Of a stretch of 32,318 nt of DNA, positions 23,675 to 32,267 are shown in pieces. The notes under the pieces were generated by a model that did not search any database, had not been told where the DNA came from, and saw only the letters and a list, made by a program, of their open reading frames with translations. The position numbers and the translations under genes were made by a program. The DNA is from Nitratireductor sp. ZSWI3 (GTDB taxonomy: Bacteria > Pseudomonadota > Alphaproteobacteria > Rhizobiales > Rhizobiaceae), in contig NZ_JANKOF010000056.1 in assembly GCF_024655565.1 (NCBI RefSeq), forward strand, positions 1 to 32,318. Direction: 5' to 3'. Every line of letters begins with the position of its first letter. Positions within the stretch are counted from its first letter, which is position 1.

Positions 23675-25635
23675 GCGCACAAGGCGACACGGTAAGGACC
23701 GCGCCCGAAGCGCTCGGCTGGGATGCCGGCGAGACGCCGACCGGCCTCATCGGCATCGAGGTCATCCAGGCGGCGGTCAAGCGGCTGCCCAACGCGCCCG
23801 GCGTCTACCGCATGATGAACACCGAGGGCGACGTGCTCTATGTCGGCAAGGCGCGCAGCCTGAAGAAGCGCGTCACCAATTACGCGCAAGGGCGCGGCCA
23901 CACGAACCGCATCGGCCGGATGGTTCGCGAAACGGCGTCGATGGAATTCATCGTCACCCGCACCGAGACGGAAGCGCTGCTGCTCGAGGCGAACCTCATC
24001 AAGCGGCTGCGCCCGCGCTTCAACGTGTTGCTGCGCGACGACAAATCCTTCCCCTATATCCTGCTGACCGGCGACCACCCGGCCCCCGGCATCTTCAAGC
24101 ACCGGGGCGCGCGCTCGCGCAAGGGCGACTATTTCGGCCCCTTCGCCTCGGCGGGTGCGGTCGAGCGCACGATCAATTCGCTGCAGCGCGCGTTCCTCCT
24201 GCGAAGCTGCACGGACTCGGTGTTCGAGAGCCGCACGCGGCCCTGCCTGCTCTATCAGATCAAGCGCTGCTCCGGTCCGTGTACGGGCGAGATCGGCCCG
24301 GCCGACTATGCCGAACTCGTCGACGAGGCAAAGGCATTCCTCTCCGGCCGGTCGAGCAAGGTGAAGGCCGACATCGCCAGGGCGATGCAGGAGGCCGCCG
24401 AGACGCTCGATTTCGAGCGGGCGGCAACGCATCGCGACCGGCTGTCGGCGCTAAGCCATATCCAGAGCCATCAGGGCATCAACCCGCAAGGGGTCGAGGA
24501 GGCCGATGTGATCGCCATCCATCAGGAGGGCGGGCAGAGCTGCATCCAGGTGTTCTTCTTCCGCACCGGCCAGAACTGGGGCAACCGCGCCTACTTCCCC
24601 AAGGCGGACCCGGCGCTCGGGCCGGCCGAGGTGCTGGGGGCGTTTCTGGCCCAGTTCTACGAGGACAAGCCCTGCCCGAGGCTGCTCCTTCTGTCGCACG
24701 AGGTGGAAGAGCAGGAACTGCTTGCCGAGGCGCTGTCGACGCGCGCCGGACGCAAGGTCCAGGTGCTGGTGCCGCAGCGCGGCGAGAAGAAGGACCTGAC
24801 GGGCCACGCCCTGCAGAACGCACGCGAAGCGTTGGGACGCAGGCTGGCGGAAACCTCGTCGCAGGCGCGGCTGATGGAGGGGTTTGCAGAGACCTTCGGC
24901 CTCGACGGCACGCCCCGCCGCATCGAGGTCTACGACAACTCCCACATCATGGGCACCAACGCCGTCGGCGGCATGATCGTCGCCGGCATGGAAGGGTTCG
25001 CCAAGAACCAGTACCGCAAGTTCAACATCCGCTCCACCGACATCACCCCGGGCGATGACTACGGCATGATGCGCGAAGTCATGCAGCGCCGCTTTTCGCG
25101 CCTGATCAAGGAGAACGGCCTGCCGGGCGGCGAGATCGACGAGACGGCGGACGAGGCTGCCGTCGATGGCGAAATGCCGGCCTGGCCGGACGTCATCCTG
25201 ATCGATGGCGGCCAGGGGCAGCTTGCCGCCGCGACGCAGATCCTCGAGGACCTCGGCATCGCCGACCGCGTGACGGCCATCGGCGTGGCCAAGGGCGTCG
25301 ACCGCGACGCCGGGCGCGAGCGCTTCTTCATGGCCGGCAGAAGCTCCTTCTCGCTGCCGCCGCGCGATCCCGTTCTCTACTTCGTCCAGCGCCTGCGCGA
25401 CGAGGCGCACCGCTTCGCCATCGGTTCGCATCGGGCACGGCGCAAGAAGGAAATGATCAAGAACCCGCTCGACGAGATCAGCGGCATAGGCCCCGGGCGC
25501 AAGCGCGCTCTTCTCCATCATTTCGGCACCGCCAAGGCGGTCAGTCGCGCCGGCATCGACGATCTGATGGTGGTGGACGGCATTTCCGAGGCCATCGCCC
25601 GCCAGATTTACAACCACTTCCACGAAAATGGCTGA
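23671..25635 (+). CDS. uvrC: Excinuclease ABC subunit C
   Basis: The 654-residue nucleotide-excision repair endonuclease makes both incisions around UvrB-bound lesions. The N-terminal GIY-YIG nuclease (about 33-115) reads PGVYRM and [14 protein letters not shown] Cys-rich segment [13 protein letters not shown] lies near 190-205. The UVR domain is at about 230-265 ([18 protein letters not shown]). The UvrC RNase H-like nuclease domain has [15 protein letters not shown] and LIDGGQGQL. The C-terminal helix-hairpin-helix pair is [17 protein letters not shown] and [17 protein letters not shown]. The ATG at 23671 overlaps the preceding stop; the frame continues upstream only as an alternate reading of the reductase gene. 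Confidence 0.97.
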   Translation: MSAQGDTVRTAPEALGWDAGETPTGLIGIEVIQAAVKRLPNAPGVYRMMNTEGDVLYVGKARSLKKRVTNYAQGRGHTNRIGRMVRETASMEFIVTRTETEALLLEANLIKRLRPRFNVLLRDDKSFPYILLTGDHPAPGIFKHRGARSRKGDYFGPFASAGAVERTINSLQRAFLLRSCTDSVFESRTRPCLLYQIKRCSGPCTGEIGPADYAELVDEAKAFLSGRSSKVKADIARAMQEAAETLDFERAATHRDRLSALSHIQSHQGINPQGVEEADVIAIHQEGGQSCIQVFFFRTGQNWGNRAYFPKADPALGPAEVLGAFLAQFYEDKPCPRLLLLSHEVEEQELLAEALSTRAGRKVQVLVPQRGEKKDLTGHALQNAREALGRRLAETSSQARLMEGFAETFGLDGTPRRIEVYDNSHIMGTNAVGGMIVAGMEGFAKNQYRKFNIRSTDITPGDDYGMMREVMQRRFSRLIKENGLPGGEIDETADEAAVDGEMPAWPDVILIDGGQGQLAAATQILEDLGIADRVTAIGVAKGVDRDAGRERFFMAGRSSFSLPPRDPVLYFVQRLRDEAHRFAIGSHRARRKKEMIKNPLDEISGIGPGRKRALLHHFGTAKAVSRAGIDDLMVVDGISEAIARQIYNHFHENG

Positions 25636-25730
25636 AACGGGGGCGTTTCGTCGCGGTTGTTCGTCGCGGAGCTTGACCGGCCATGCCGGCTTCTGATTTG
25701 ACAGGCGAAGGTTCAGGCGGGATTGCTTTC

Positions 25731-26330
25731 ATGGCCAAACGCACGTCGCACGCTTTCAATGTTCCCAATCTGTTGACCTATGGGCGCATTCTCGCCGTGC
25801 CGGCCATCGGTCTGTGTTTTTTCTTCGAGGGGCGCCTGCAATCCAGCGACTTCGCGCGCTGGTCGGCGCTTGCCCTGTTCATCGCGGCCAGCGTCACCGA
25901 TTATTTTGATGGCTATCTGGCCCGCACCTGGCAGCAGACCTCCAACATCGGCCGGATGCTGGACCCCATCGCCGACAAGCTGCTGGTCTCCACCTGCCTT
26001 CTGCTCCTGGCTGCCGACACCGACCGCACCATTGCCGGCTGGACCTTGTGGGCGGCCATCATCATCCTGTGCCGGGAGATCCTCGTTTCCGGCCTGCGCG
26101 AATATCTGGCAGCGCTGAAGGTCAGCGTGCCGGTCACCCAGCTCGCCAAATGGAAGACGACCATCCAGATGGTGGCGATCGCCTTTCTGCTGGCCGGCCC
26201 GGCCGGCGACAAGATCCTGCCCTACACAACCCAGGCAGGCATCGCCCTGCTCTGGATTTCTGCCATCGTCACCCTTTATACAGGGTACGACTACTTTCGT
26301 GCCGGCCTGAAGCACATCGTCGAGGAGTAG
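25731..26330 (+). CDS. pgsA: CDP-diacylglycerol-glycerol-3-phosphate 3-phosphatidyltransferase
   Basis: The 199-residue inner-membrane enzyme makes phosphatidylglycerol phosphate. The N-terminus VPNLLTYGRILAVP is followed by the signature DYFDGYLAR-x8-G-x3-D-x3-D (about 59-84) and then CREILVSGLREYLA, which is characteristic of PgsA. The ATG at 25731 is chosen because homologous sequence begins there; 16 further in-frame codons upstream look non-coding. The 95-base gap after uvrC starts with a hairpin GAAACG/CGTTTC overlapping the uvrC stop. moaD follows after three bases, in the order uvrC-pgsA-moaD-moaE typical of Rhizobiales. Confidence 0.95.
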   Translation: MAKRTSHAFNVPNLLTYGRILAVPAIGLCFFFEGRLQSSDFARWSALALFIAASVTDYFDGYLARTWQQTSNIGRMLDPIADKLLVSTCLLLLAADTDRTIAGWTLWAAIIILCREILVSGLREYLAALKVSVPVTQLAKWKTTIQMVAIAFLLAGPAGDKILPYTTQAGIALLWISAIVTLYTGYDYFRAGLKHIVEE

Positions 26331-26333
26331 GCT

Positions 26334-26585
26334 GTGAAGCTCGTCTATTTCGCCTGGGTGCGCGAACGCATCGGTGTCGCCGAGGAAGAGGTGACGTTGC
26401 CGCCGGAGACGACGACGGTTGCTGGCCTGCTCACCTGGCTGGCCGGTCGCGGCGACGGCTATGCGGCGGCGCTGGAACATGCCGAGGCGATCCGCGTCGC
26501 CATCGACCACGAGCATGTGGACCATTCCGCGCCCCTTCCTGCCAATGGTGAGATCGCCCTCTTCCCGCCGATGACCGGAGGCTGA
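26334..26585 (+). CDS. moaD: Molybdopterin synthase sulfur carrier subunit
   Basis: The 83-residue ubiquitin-fold protein ends in the required Gly-Gly (FPPMTGG), the site that becomes the thiocarboxylate donating sulfur to precursor Z (cPMP). The start KLVYFAWVRERIG and the central helix LLTWLAG match MoaD. The start codon is GTG at 26334, three bases after pgsA, and moaE follows after two bases. The product is needed for all Mo-pterin enzymes, including the oxidoreductase encoded at 15588. Confidence 0.95.
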   Translation: MKLVYFAWVRERIGVAEEEVTLPPETTTVAGLLTWLAGRGDGYAAALEHAEAIRVAIDHEHVDHSAPLPANGEIALFPPMTGG

Positions 26586-26587
26586 CG

Positions 26588-27058
26588 ATGGCCGGCGCCT
26601 GCCAGCCCATGGTGCGCCTCCAGGAGGCGGATTTCGACCTTTCGGCCGAGGTGGAGCGGCTGACGGCAGGGCGGCGCGACGTCGGAGCGGTGGTCACCTT
26701 CACCGGCCTTTGCCGCGACGAGGGCGGCCGCCTGGAAGCCCTCGAGCTCGAGCATTATCCCGGCATGGCCGAAGCCGAGATCGGTCGCATCGCGGACGAG
26801 GCCGCGCGGCGCTGGCCGCTCACCGGCCTCACCGTGATCCATCGCTTCGGCAGGATCAGACCGGGCGAGAACATCGTCCTTGTGGTTGCCGCCTCCTCGC
26901 ACCGGCGGGCCGCCTTCGAGGCCGCCGACTTCCTGATGGACTTCCTGAAGTCCCGCGCCCCGTTATGGAAGAAGGAGCATGCGGCCGGCGATGCGGCGGC
27001 ACGCTGGGTGGAGGCGAAGCAGCAGGACCACGAGGACATGCAGCGCTGGCAGCGCTGA
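26588..27058 (+). CDS. moaE: Molybdopterin synthase catalytic subunit
   Basis: The 156-residue MoaE forms the synthase with MoaD. Typical segments are GAVVTFTGLCRDE, LELEHYPGMAEAEI, IHRFGRIRPGENIV and the active-site lysines in FLKSRAPLWKKEH (about 119-132). It converts cPMP to molybdopterin with two MoaD thiocarboxylates. It is co-transcribed with moaD. A 168-base gap separates it from the next gene. Confidence 0.95.
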   Translation: MAGACQPMVRLQEADFDLSAEVERLTAGRRDVGAVVTFTGLCRDEGGRLEALELEHYPGMAEAEIGRIADEAARRWPLTGLTVIHRFGRIRPGENIVLVVAASSHRRAAFEAADFLMDFLKSRAPLWKKEHAAGDAAARWVEAKQQDHEDMQRWQR

Positions 27059-27226
27059 CATTTACCGGTTCGGCCGCCGCTTGTGCGGTGCGCAGCCGCC
27101 GGTACCCGGACCGCCGAAACGGGTTTACTTTTCCCTAAGGATAGACTTCGTTTCTCCGAGGACCGCAGGACTTCCGCAAGTCAAAAGGACTACAGCTTCC
27201 ATCAAGCACGGTCGATTGGGGGTAAT

Positions 27227-29473
27227 ATGTCCGACCTGTTTGCAATGGCATCCGTACTTTTGAGCGAACCCGCCTGGCTGATCGCCGCGGCGGGCGGAAT
27301 CAGTTGCGCGGCGCTCCTGTGGAGGCTCATGCGCCTCACGCGGCTCTATCGCTCGGCGCGCGAGGAGCGGCAGCAGCACAGCGAATTGATCGACCATCTG
27401 TCGGAAGGCGTCTATCGGGCACAGCCGGATGGCCGCCTGACGAGCGCCAATGCCGCCTTCGCCCGCCTGAACGGCTACGAGACCGAGGCCGAGCTTCTCG
27501 CCGCGGTCGGGAATATCGGCGAATGGTACGTCGACCCGGAGCGCCGGGCGGCCTTCGAGAAGGCCCTCGAACGCGACGGCAAGGTCGACGACTTCGTTTC
27601 GGAAGTCTTCCGTCACAAGACGCGCGAACGCATCTGGGTCAGCCAATCCGCCCGTCTCGTGCGCGACGGAAGCAGCGGCCGGCCGCTGCGCTGCGAAGGC
27701 TCGGTGCGCGAGGTCACCGAAACGGTCAGGCGCCTGCATCTGCACGAGATGTACGAAAAGCTGGCGTCGCAGCTTCCCGGCGGATTGTTCCAGTTGCAGC
27801 GCTTCAAGGGTGGACGCTTCACCACCCTTTACACCTCCAGGGGCTTCCGCCAGCTTCTCGCCTTCGCGGACGGCCCGCCGCCCAAGGATCCAAACGCCTT
27901 CCTGCATATGATCCATGCCGAAGACCGCCTGAAGTACATCGGATCGCTCAGGGATTCCGGCATGCGGATGAGACCGTGGGACTGCGAGTTCCGCCTCTCG
28001 ACGATGAGCGGCGAGCAACGCTGGCTGCGCGTCACGGCTTCGCCGGAGGCGGTCGAGAACGGCATCGTCTGGCACGGCTATCTCGCCGACGTCTCGGCGC
28101 AGAAGGAGACGGAAACCAAAATCCAGCAGCTCGCCTTCTACGATCCGCTGACCGGCCTGCCCAACCGGCGCCTGCTGTTCGACCATGTGGGCCAGGAACT
28201 GCGCAAGTGCTCCGAGACGAACCAGCGCGGCGCACTTCTCTTCATCGACCTCGACAACTTCAAGACCCTCAACGACACGATGGGGCACGATATTGGCGAT
28301 GCCTTCCTGCAGCAGGTGGCGGAGCGCCTGCGGGCCGCGGTCGGGCCTGACGACACGGTTGCCCGCATCGGCGGCGACGAGTTCGTCGTCGTCCTGGCTC
28401 TGGCCGGCAGCGGCGTTGCCGGCACGACGCGCAACGCCATCGTCTGCGCCAACCGGGTTCTTTCGGCCCTGCGCCGGGAGTTCCATCTTGGAGAGTTGGT
28501 GCACCAGACCTCCGCCAGTGTCGGCGTCCTCGTCTTCGACGGCAGTGAAACGAGCCCCGAAAGCCTGATGAAGAATGCCGATCTGGCCATGTACCAGGTC
28601 AAGTCATCGGGCCGGAACGGCGTGGCGCTGTTCGATCCGAAGGTGCTGGAGGCGGAGCGCCAGCGCTTCCGCCTGCTCAACGACCTGCGCATCGCGCTCA
28701 ACGGCAACACGCTGGAACTGCATTATCAGCCGCAGGTCAATGCGGCCGGCCACGTGATCGGCGCCGAAGCGCTGTTGCGCTGGAACCACGCGACGCGCGG
28801 CCGGATGGTGCCTGGCGACTTCGTAGCGCTGTCGGAGCAGTTCGGGCTTGCCGAACCGCTCGGGCGGGCCGTGCTCCAGAACGGCGTCGAGGCCCTGGCG
28901 CGGTGGAGCAAGTCGCCGCGCACGGCCGGCCTGCGGATGGCCATCAACATCAGCCTGCAGTCGTTGCGCGACGCCGAATTCGTCGATTTCCTGCAGACGC
29001 TTCTCGAGCAGAACGACGTCGACCCGCAACTCCTGACGCTGGAGATGGCCGAACGGGTGCTGGCCGGAGATCACATGCAGATCGCCCGGCGGATGAAGGA
29101 GCTGAAGGCGCTCGGCGTGCGCCTGTCGCTCGACGATTTCGGCACCGGCTATTCCTCGATCTCCTATCTCAGAAAGCTCCCTTTCGACGAGCTGAAGATC
29201 GACGGAAGCTTCATCACCGACATCGAAAAGAGCGAGACAGACCGGGCGCTGGTGCACAGCATGCTGAGCATGGCCGCATCGCTCGGCCTGTCGGTCGTTG
29301 CCGAGCATGTTCAGACGACCGAGCAGGAGGCCTTCCTGCGGACGGCCGGCTGCACCTTCTTCCAGGGCTGGCGCTACGCCCCAGCATTGACCGAACAGCG
29401 CTTCTCCAGGTTCATCGCCGAGCGGAACCCGGCATCCATCCTGCGCTTTCCGGGCTCCCGTCAGGAGGCATAA
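27227..29473 (+). CDS. PAS-GGDEF-EAL c-di-GMP signalling protein
   Basis: The 748-residue protein has one membrane segment (about 15-34), two PAS-like sensor regions (about 50-165 and 180-290), a GGDEF domain (about 300-465) and an EAL domain (about 475-735). GGDEF is intact at 382-386, but the product-inhibition site five residues upstream reads GPDD, not RxxD. The EAL motifs look complete: EALLRW (514-519), NISLQSL, LEMAER, DDFGTGYSS, LKIDGSFI, VVAEHVQ and FFQGWRY, so phosphodiesterase activity is likely and cyclase activity possible. The ATG at 27227 is preceded by GGGGG. Upstream in-frame codons from 27083 lack coding character. Confidence 0.93.
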   Translation: MSDLFAMASVLLSEPAWLIAAAGGISCAALLWRLMRLTRLYRSAREERQQHSELIDHLSEGVYRAQPDGRLTSANAAFARLNGYETEAELLAAVGNIGEWYVDPERRAAFEKALERDGKVDDFVSEVFRHKTRERIWVSQSARLVRDGSSGRPLRCEGSVREVTETVRRLHLHEMYEKLASQLPGGLFQLQRFKGGRFTTLYTSRGFRQLLAFADGPPPKDPNAFLHMIHAEDRLKYIGSLRDSGMRMRPWDCEFRLSTMSGEQRWLRVTASPEAVENGIVWHGYLADVSAQKETETKIQQLAFYDPLTGLPNRRLLFDHVGQELRKCSETNQRGALLFIDLDNFKTLNDTMGHDIGDAFLQQVAERLRAAVGPDDTVARIGGDEFVVVLALAGSGVAGTTRNAIVCANRVLSALRREFHLGELVHQTSASVGVLVFDGSETSPESLMKNADLAMYQVKSSGRNGVALFDPKVLEAERQRFRLLNDLRIALNGNTLELHYQPQVNAAGHVIGAEALLRWNHATRGRMVPGDFVALSEQFGLAEPLGRAVLQNGVEALARWSKSPRTAGLRMAINISLQSLRDAEFVDFLQTLLEQNDVDPQLLTLEMAERVLAGDHMQIARRMKELKALGVRLSLDDFGTGYSSISYLRKLPFDELKIDGSFITDIEKSETDRALVHSMLSMAASLGLSVVAEHVQTTEQEAFLRTAGCTFFQGWRYAPALTEQRFSRFIAERNPASILRFPGSRQEA

Positions 29474-29498
29474 AAAAACCGGGGCTCGCGCCCCGGTT
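29471..29498 (-). terminator. Intrinsic terminator of ndk
   Basis: AACCGGGGC (29477-29485) and GCCCCGGTT (29490-29498) form a 9-pair stem with a four-base loop. Read on the minus strand it runs straight into seven T residues, an excellent terminator for ndk, whose stop codon is at 29592. On the plus strand only TT follows, so it may also weakly end the PAS-GGDEF-EAL transcript. Confidence 0.8.
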
Positions 29499-29520
29499 CC
29501 GTTGCAGGCCGTTCGGCTCA

Positions 29521-29593
29521 GATCGCGTTTATGTCAGAGCGGGATGCGGGCGGAAAACCACTTCACACTTTTCCTCATCCCGTTCAAGCGATC
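29521..29593. repeat. Intergenic palindromic repeat, copy B (composite)
   Basis: GATCGCGTTTATG (29521-29533) equals 15541-15553. It is joined to 29534-29582, which matches the reverse complement of copy A (15481-15529) at 48 of 49 positions by hand alignment. The end then departs from copy A and closes with GCGATC (29588-29593), the complement of the first six bases, so the whole element is bounded by short inverted ends. It overlaps the ndk stop codon by two bases and lies between ndk and its terminator, so it is transcribed with ndk. Confidence 0.85.
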
Positions 29594-30014
29594 AGCCGAC
29601 GATCTCGACGTCGGAGAACCAGTAGCGGATCTCCTCGGCGGCCGTCTCCGGCGCGTCAGAGCCGTGCACCGAGTTCTCGCCGATGGAGGTGGCGAATTCC
29701 TTGCGGATCGTGCCCTCGGCGGCGTCGGCCGGGTTCGTGGCGCCCATGACCTCACGGTTCTTCAGGATGGCGTTCTCGCCTTCCAGAACCTGGACGATCG
29801 TCGGCCCAGACGACATGAACTCGCACAGCTCGTCGAAGAAGGGGCGCTCCTTGTGCACGGCGTAGAAGCCTTCCGCCTGGCGACGGCTCATCCACACGCG
29901 CTTGGAGGCGACGACCCGCAGGCCAGCGTCTTCCAGCTTTTTGGTGATGGCACCGGTCAGGTTGCGCTTGGTGGCATCCGGCTTGATCATTGAGAAAGTG
30001 CGTTCGATCGCCAT
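29592..30014 (-). CDS. ndk: Nucleoside diphosphate kinase
   Basis: The 140-residue enzyme transfers gamma-phosphate between nucleoside triphosphates and diphosphates. It shows [11 protein letters not shown] at the start, the Kpn-loop region, and the catalytic histidine in NSVHGSD (about residue 117). Length is standard. The ATG at 30014 follows a GAAGGA site. The 3' region contains a palindromic repeat and a strong terminator. The glutathione S-transferase gene lies 94 bases upstream on the same strand. Confidence 0.97.
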   Translation of the reverse strand: MAIERTFSMIKPDATKRNLTGAITKKLEDAGLRVVASKRVWMSRRQAEGFYAVHKERPFFDELCEFMSSGPTIVQVLEGENAILKNREVMGATNPADAAEGTIRKEFATSIGENSVHGSDAPETAAEEIRYWFSDVEIVG

Positions 30015-30107
30015 GTCGTGTCCTTCGATCTGGGAAAATTTCGAGCCGCCGGCTCATATCGGGAGATGGCGCGCTCTATAGCGGGCTGCGCCGCACAAGG
30101 GAAGGCC

Positions 30108-30800
30108 TCAGGCGGCAGCTTTTGTGCGCCGCCCCAGCCCGCCATGCAGATCGAGACAGCGCTCGAACCAGGCAGCGACGGGATCCTCCTCCTCCAGAAG
30201 CCGGAACGGCGAGATGACGCGGGCCCATTGCAGGGCGCCGGCGACGATGTAATCGGCGAACAAGGGCCCCTCGCCGCCGAGGAACGGCTGCGTGCCGAGC
30301 ATCAGGCGCAGCGGTGCGAGCGCTGCGCGGAACGCTTCCAGACGCGCCTCGCGGCCATCCACGGTCTCCTCCAGCGTCCTGCCGAAGCGCGTTTCGCGGC
30401 TTTCGCGGAAATAGGCCTGGTCGGCCTCCTCGAGACAGTCGTGAATGTCGAGGAGAAGCGCTGCGCCGATGAAGGTGTGCAGCGTCGACTGCGACCATTT
30501 CTCGATGAAGCGGGCCATCGCCGCGCCGCCCTTGCCGGCAAACAGCGTCGGGCGGTCCGGATAGGTTTCCTCCAGATAGAGCGCGATGGCGAAGGAATCG
30601 GCGACCAGCCGCTCGCCGTCGCGGATCACCGGGACGATCTTCGAGGCACCACCCTCGATTTGCGGCACCTCGAGGAATCGGGTCGGAACCGTCTCGAAGT
30701 CGAGGCCCTTGTGGGCCAGGGCGAAGGCCACTTTCCAGCAGTGCGGGCTGAACGGGCGCGCCTTGTCGCGGCCCACGAGTTCATAAAGCATGATCGGCAT
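30108..30800 (-). CDS. Glutathione S-transferase family protein, LigE-like
   Basis: This 230-residue GST has an N-terminal thioredoxin-like domain with the segment RPFSPHCWKVAFALAHKGLD. It also has the glutathione-binding KIVPVIRDGERLVADSFAIALYLEE, containing the cis-Pro VP and the DS motif. An all-helical C-terminal domain follows. The SPxxWK start is more like the LigE/beta-etherase branch than classical theta or beta GSTs, but substrate cannot be inferred. The ATG at 30800 has AAAGGAA three bases upstream; the frame extends to 30848 without support. It is divergent from the DinB-family gene. Confidence 0.9.
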   Translation of the reverse strand: MPIMLYELVGRDKARPFSPHCWKVAFALAHKGLDFETVPTRFLEVPQIEGGASKIVPVIRDGERLVADSFAIALYLEETYPDRPTLFAGKGGAAMARFIEKWSQSTLHTFIGAALLLDIHDCLEEADQAYFRESRETRFGRTLEETVDGREARLEAFRAALAPLRLMLGTQPFLGGEGPLFADYIVAGALQWARVISPFRLLEEEDPVAAWFERCLDLHGGLGRRTKAAA

Positions 30801-30909
30801 TGCATTCCTTTCCGCGCGGGGGTGATCGAACGATGCAAAAGATTTCACAATTCATGCCGTGCGCAATGGGTTAGGCTGCGCGCGAAGCAAATTACCGGTG
30901 AAGACATCC

Positions 30910-31422
30910 ATGAAACAGCATTTCGAAATGATGGCGGCCTACAATCTATGGGCCAATGAGAGGATTTACGATGCGGCAGCCGCACTCGATGCCGAGGCGC
31001 TCGGTCGAGACGTCGGCGCCTTCTTCAAATCCATGATCGGCACGTTGAACCACGTGCTCGTCGCCGACCGCATCTGGATGAAGCGCTTCACGGGCGAAGG
31101 GGACGCTCCGAACCGTCTAGACGCGGTTCTCCACACGGCGTTGCCGGCACTGAGGATCGCCCGGGAGGCGGAAGACCGCCGCATCCTCGCCTGGATCTCC
31201 GGCCTCGATGAAGAGGCGCTGTCCGGCCGCTTCACCTATGTGACCGTCACCGATGTGCGCACGGTGTCGCAGCGTATGGCGCCGGCCCTCAGCCACTTCT
31301 TCAATCATCAGACCCATCATCGCGGCCAGGCGCACACCATCCTGTCACTGCTCGATCGCGATCCGCCCTCGCTCGACCTGATCCAGTTCCAAAGAACGCC
31401 GGCAGGACGGGCCTTTTCCTGA
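30910..31422 (+). CDS. DinB family protein (putative metal-dependent)
   Basis: The 170-residue protein has a four-helix DinB/YfiT-type fold. The start is QHFEMMAAYNLWANERIY, then TLNHVLVADRIWMKRF with the first metal histidine, and HFFNHQTHHRGQAHTIL with the other two. Such proteins include thiol-S-transferases using mycothiol or bacillithiol and uncharacterised DNA-damage proteins; this one resembles the Gram-negative DinB group of unknown reaction. The ATG at 30910 matches the conserved N-terminus; codons back to 30859 are not conserved in type. It is 109 bases from the divergent GST gene. Confidence 0.9.
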   Translation: MKQHFEMMAAYNLWANERIYDAAAALDAEALGRDVGAFFKSMIGTLNHVLVADRIWMKRFTGEGDAPNRLDAVLHTALPALRIAREAEDRRILAWISGLDEEALSGRFTYVTVTDVRTVSQRMAPALSHFFNHQTHHRGQAHTILSLLDRDPPSLDLIQFQRTPAGRAFS

Positions 31423-31473
31423 GATTCGAGCCCCAGAATCGAAAAATACTACGCCATTAAAGTTAATTTTTAA

Positions 31474-31479
31474 TATAAT
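31474..31479 (+). promoter_or_regulatory. Perfect TATAAT, possible -10 box for the repeat-rich secreted protein
   Basis: TATAAT occurs in an AT-rich stretch (31445-31480) about 117 bases upstream of the ATG at 31596. No good -35 hexamer lies 16-18 bases upstream, so support is partial. Confidence 0.35.
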
Positions 31480-31595
31480 CATAGCCTTCCTGGTGTCATC
31501 CCTAAACCCACACTTCAACTGATCACTCCAATATTTCAAAAATACATTATCCTTGTTCTGGTAGCCAACTAGCGGCTCGGAACAGGAGGATGACC

Positions 31596-32267
31596 ATGAA
31601 TCCTATGCGCAGCAAAATCTTCGCCGGTATGGCGTGCGGTGCCTTCGCACTTTTTGTGGCAGCACCTGCGGCGGCGTTCGATCTGGGCGGCGTCAGCGTC
31701 GGCGGAAATGACAGCGGCGGCCTCAGCGCCAGCGTCGGCGGCATCTCCGCCTCGGTCGGCACAAACGACGGGGTGAGCGCGGACGTCAATGCGGACTTCG
31801 GCGGCGCCAACGCAAATGTCGGCGCGTCGGCTCTCAGCGGCAGCAGCCTCGCCAATGTCGACGCGAACGCCTCCGTCGGCGGCAGCAACGGTCTCAACGC
31901 CAGCAGCAGCACCACGGTGGGCGGCGGCGGCAATCTCATCGATTCCGACACCACCGCTTCGCTCGGCGGCAGCGGCGGCCTGAACGCCAGCGTCGGCGCA
32001 ACCGTTGGCAGCGGCGGCGTCAACGCCAATGTCGATCTCGGCGTCGGCGGATCCACGACTTCGCCCGGCACCGGCAATCCCGGCACCGGCAATGGCCGCG
32101 GCATCTTCGGTGGGGGCAAGAACGGATTGCGGGCTGCCAGCAGCCTGAGCAACCAGCAGATCGCCGTATTCAGGAAGCGCTGCGTCAGCATCCTGCGCGA
32201 TCCCAACGCTTGGGACTACGACCTCGTGCAGATGTGCAAGGCCCTGCGTCAGGCCGCGGCACGCTGA
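31596..32267 (+). CDS. Secreted Gly/Ser/Asn/Ala-rich repeat protein
   Basis: The 223-residue precursor has a signal peptide (hydrophobic core about 8-25, cleavage near APAAAF). It continues with about 130 residues of imperfect 8- to 15-residue repeats built on [GI]-[LVI]-[SN]-A-[SND]-[VS]-G: GLSASVGG, ISASVGTN, GVSADVNA, NANVGAS, GLNASVGA, GVNANVDL. A Gly/Pro/Thr linker leads to a distinct charged C-terminal domain of about 45 residues with two cysteines (KRCVSILRDP and QMCKALRQ). Alternating small and hydrophobic residues suggest a beta-solenoid or fibre. The ATG at 31596 is chosen over 31590 because AGGAGG ends six bases before it. Similar unnamed proteins occur, as I recall, in other Rhizobiales. 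Function unknown. Confidence 0.85.
   Translation: MNPMRSKIFAGMACGAFALFVAAPAAAFDLGGVSVGGNDSGGLSASVGGISASVGTNDGVSADVNADFGGANANVGASALSGSSLANVDANASVGGSNGLNASSSTTVGGGGNLIDSDTTASLGGSGGLNASVGATVGSGGVNANVDLGVGGSTTSPGTGNPGTGNGRGIFGGGKNGLRAASSLSNQQIAVFRKRCVSILRDPNAWDYDLVQMCKALRQAAAR

Noticed and set aside
24451-25623. 390-codon minus-strand open frame inside uvrC
   Set aside because: uvrC on the plus strand shows complete motifs; the antisense product has none.
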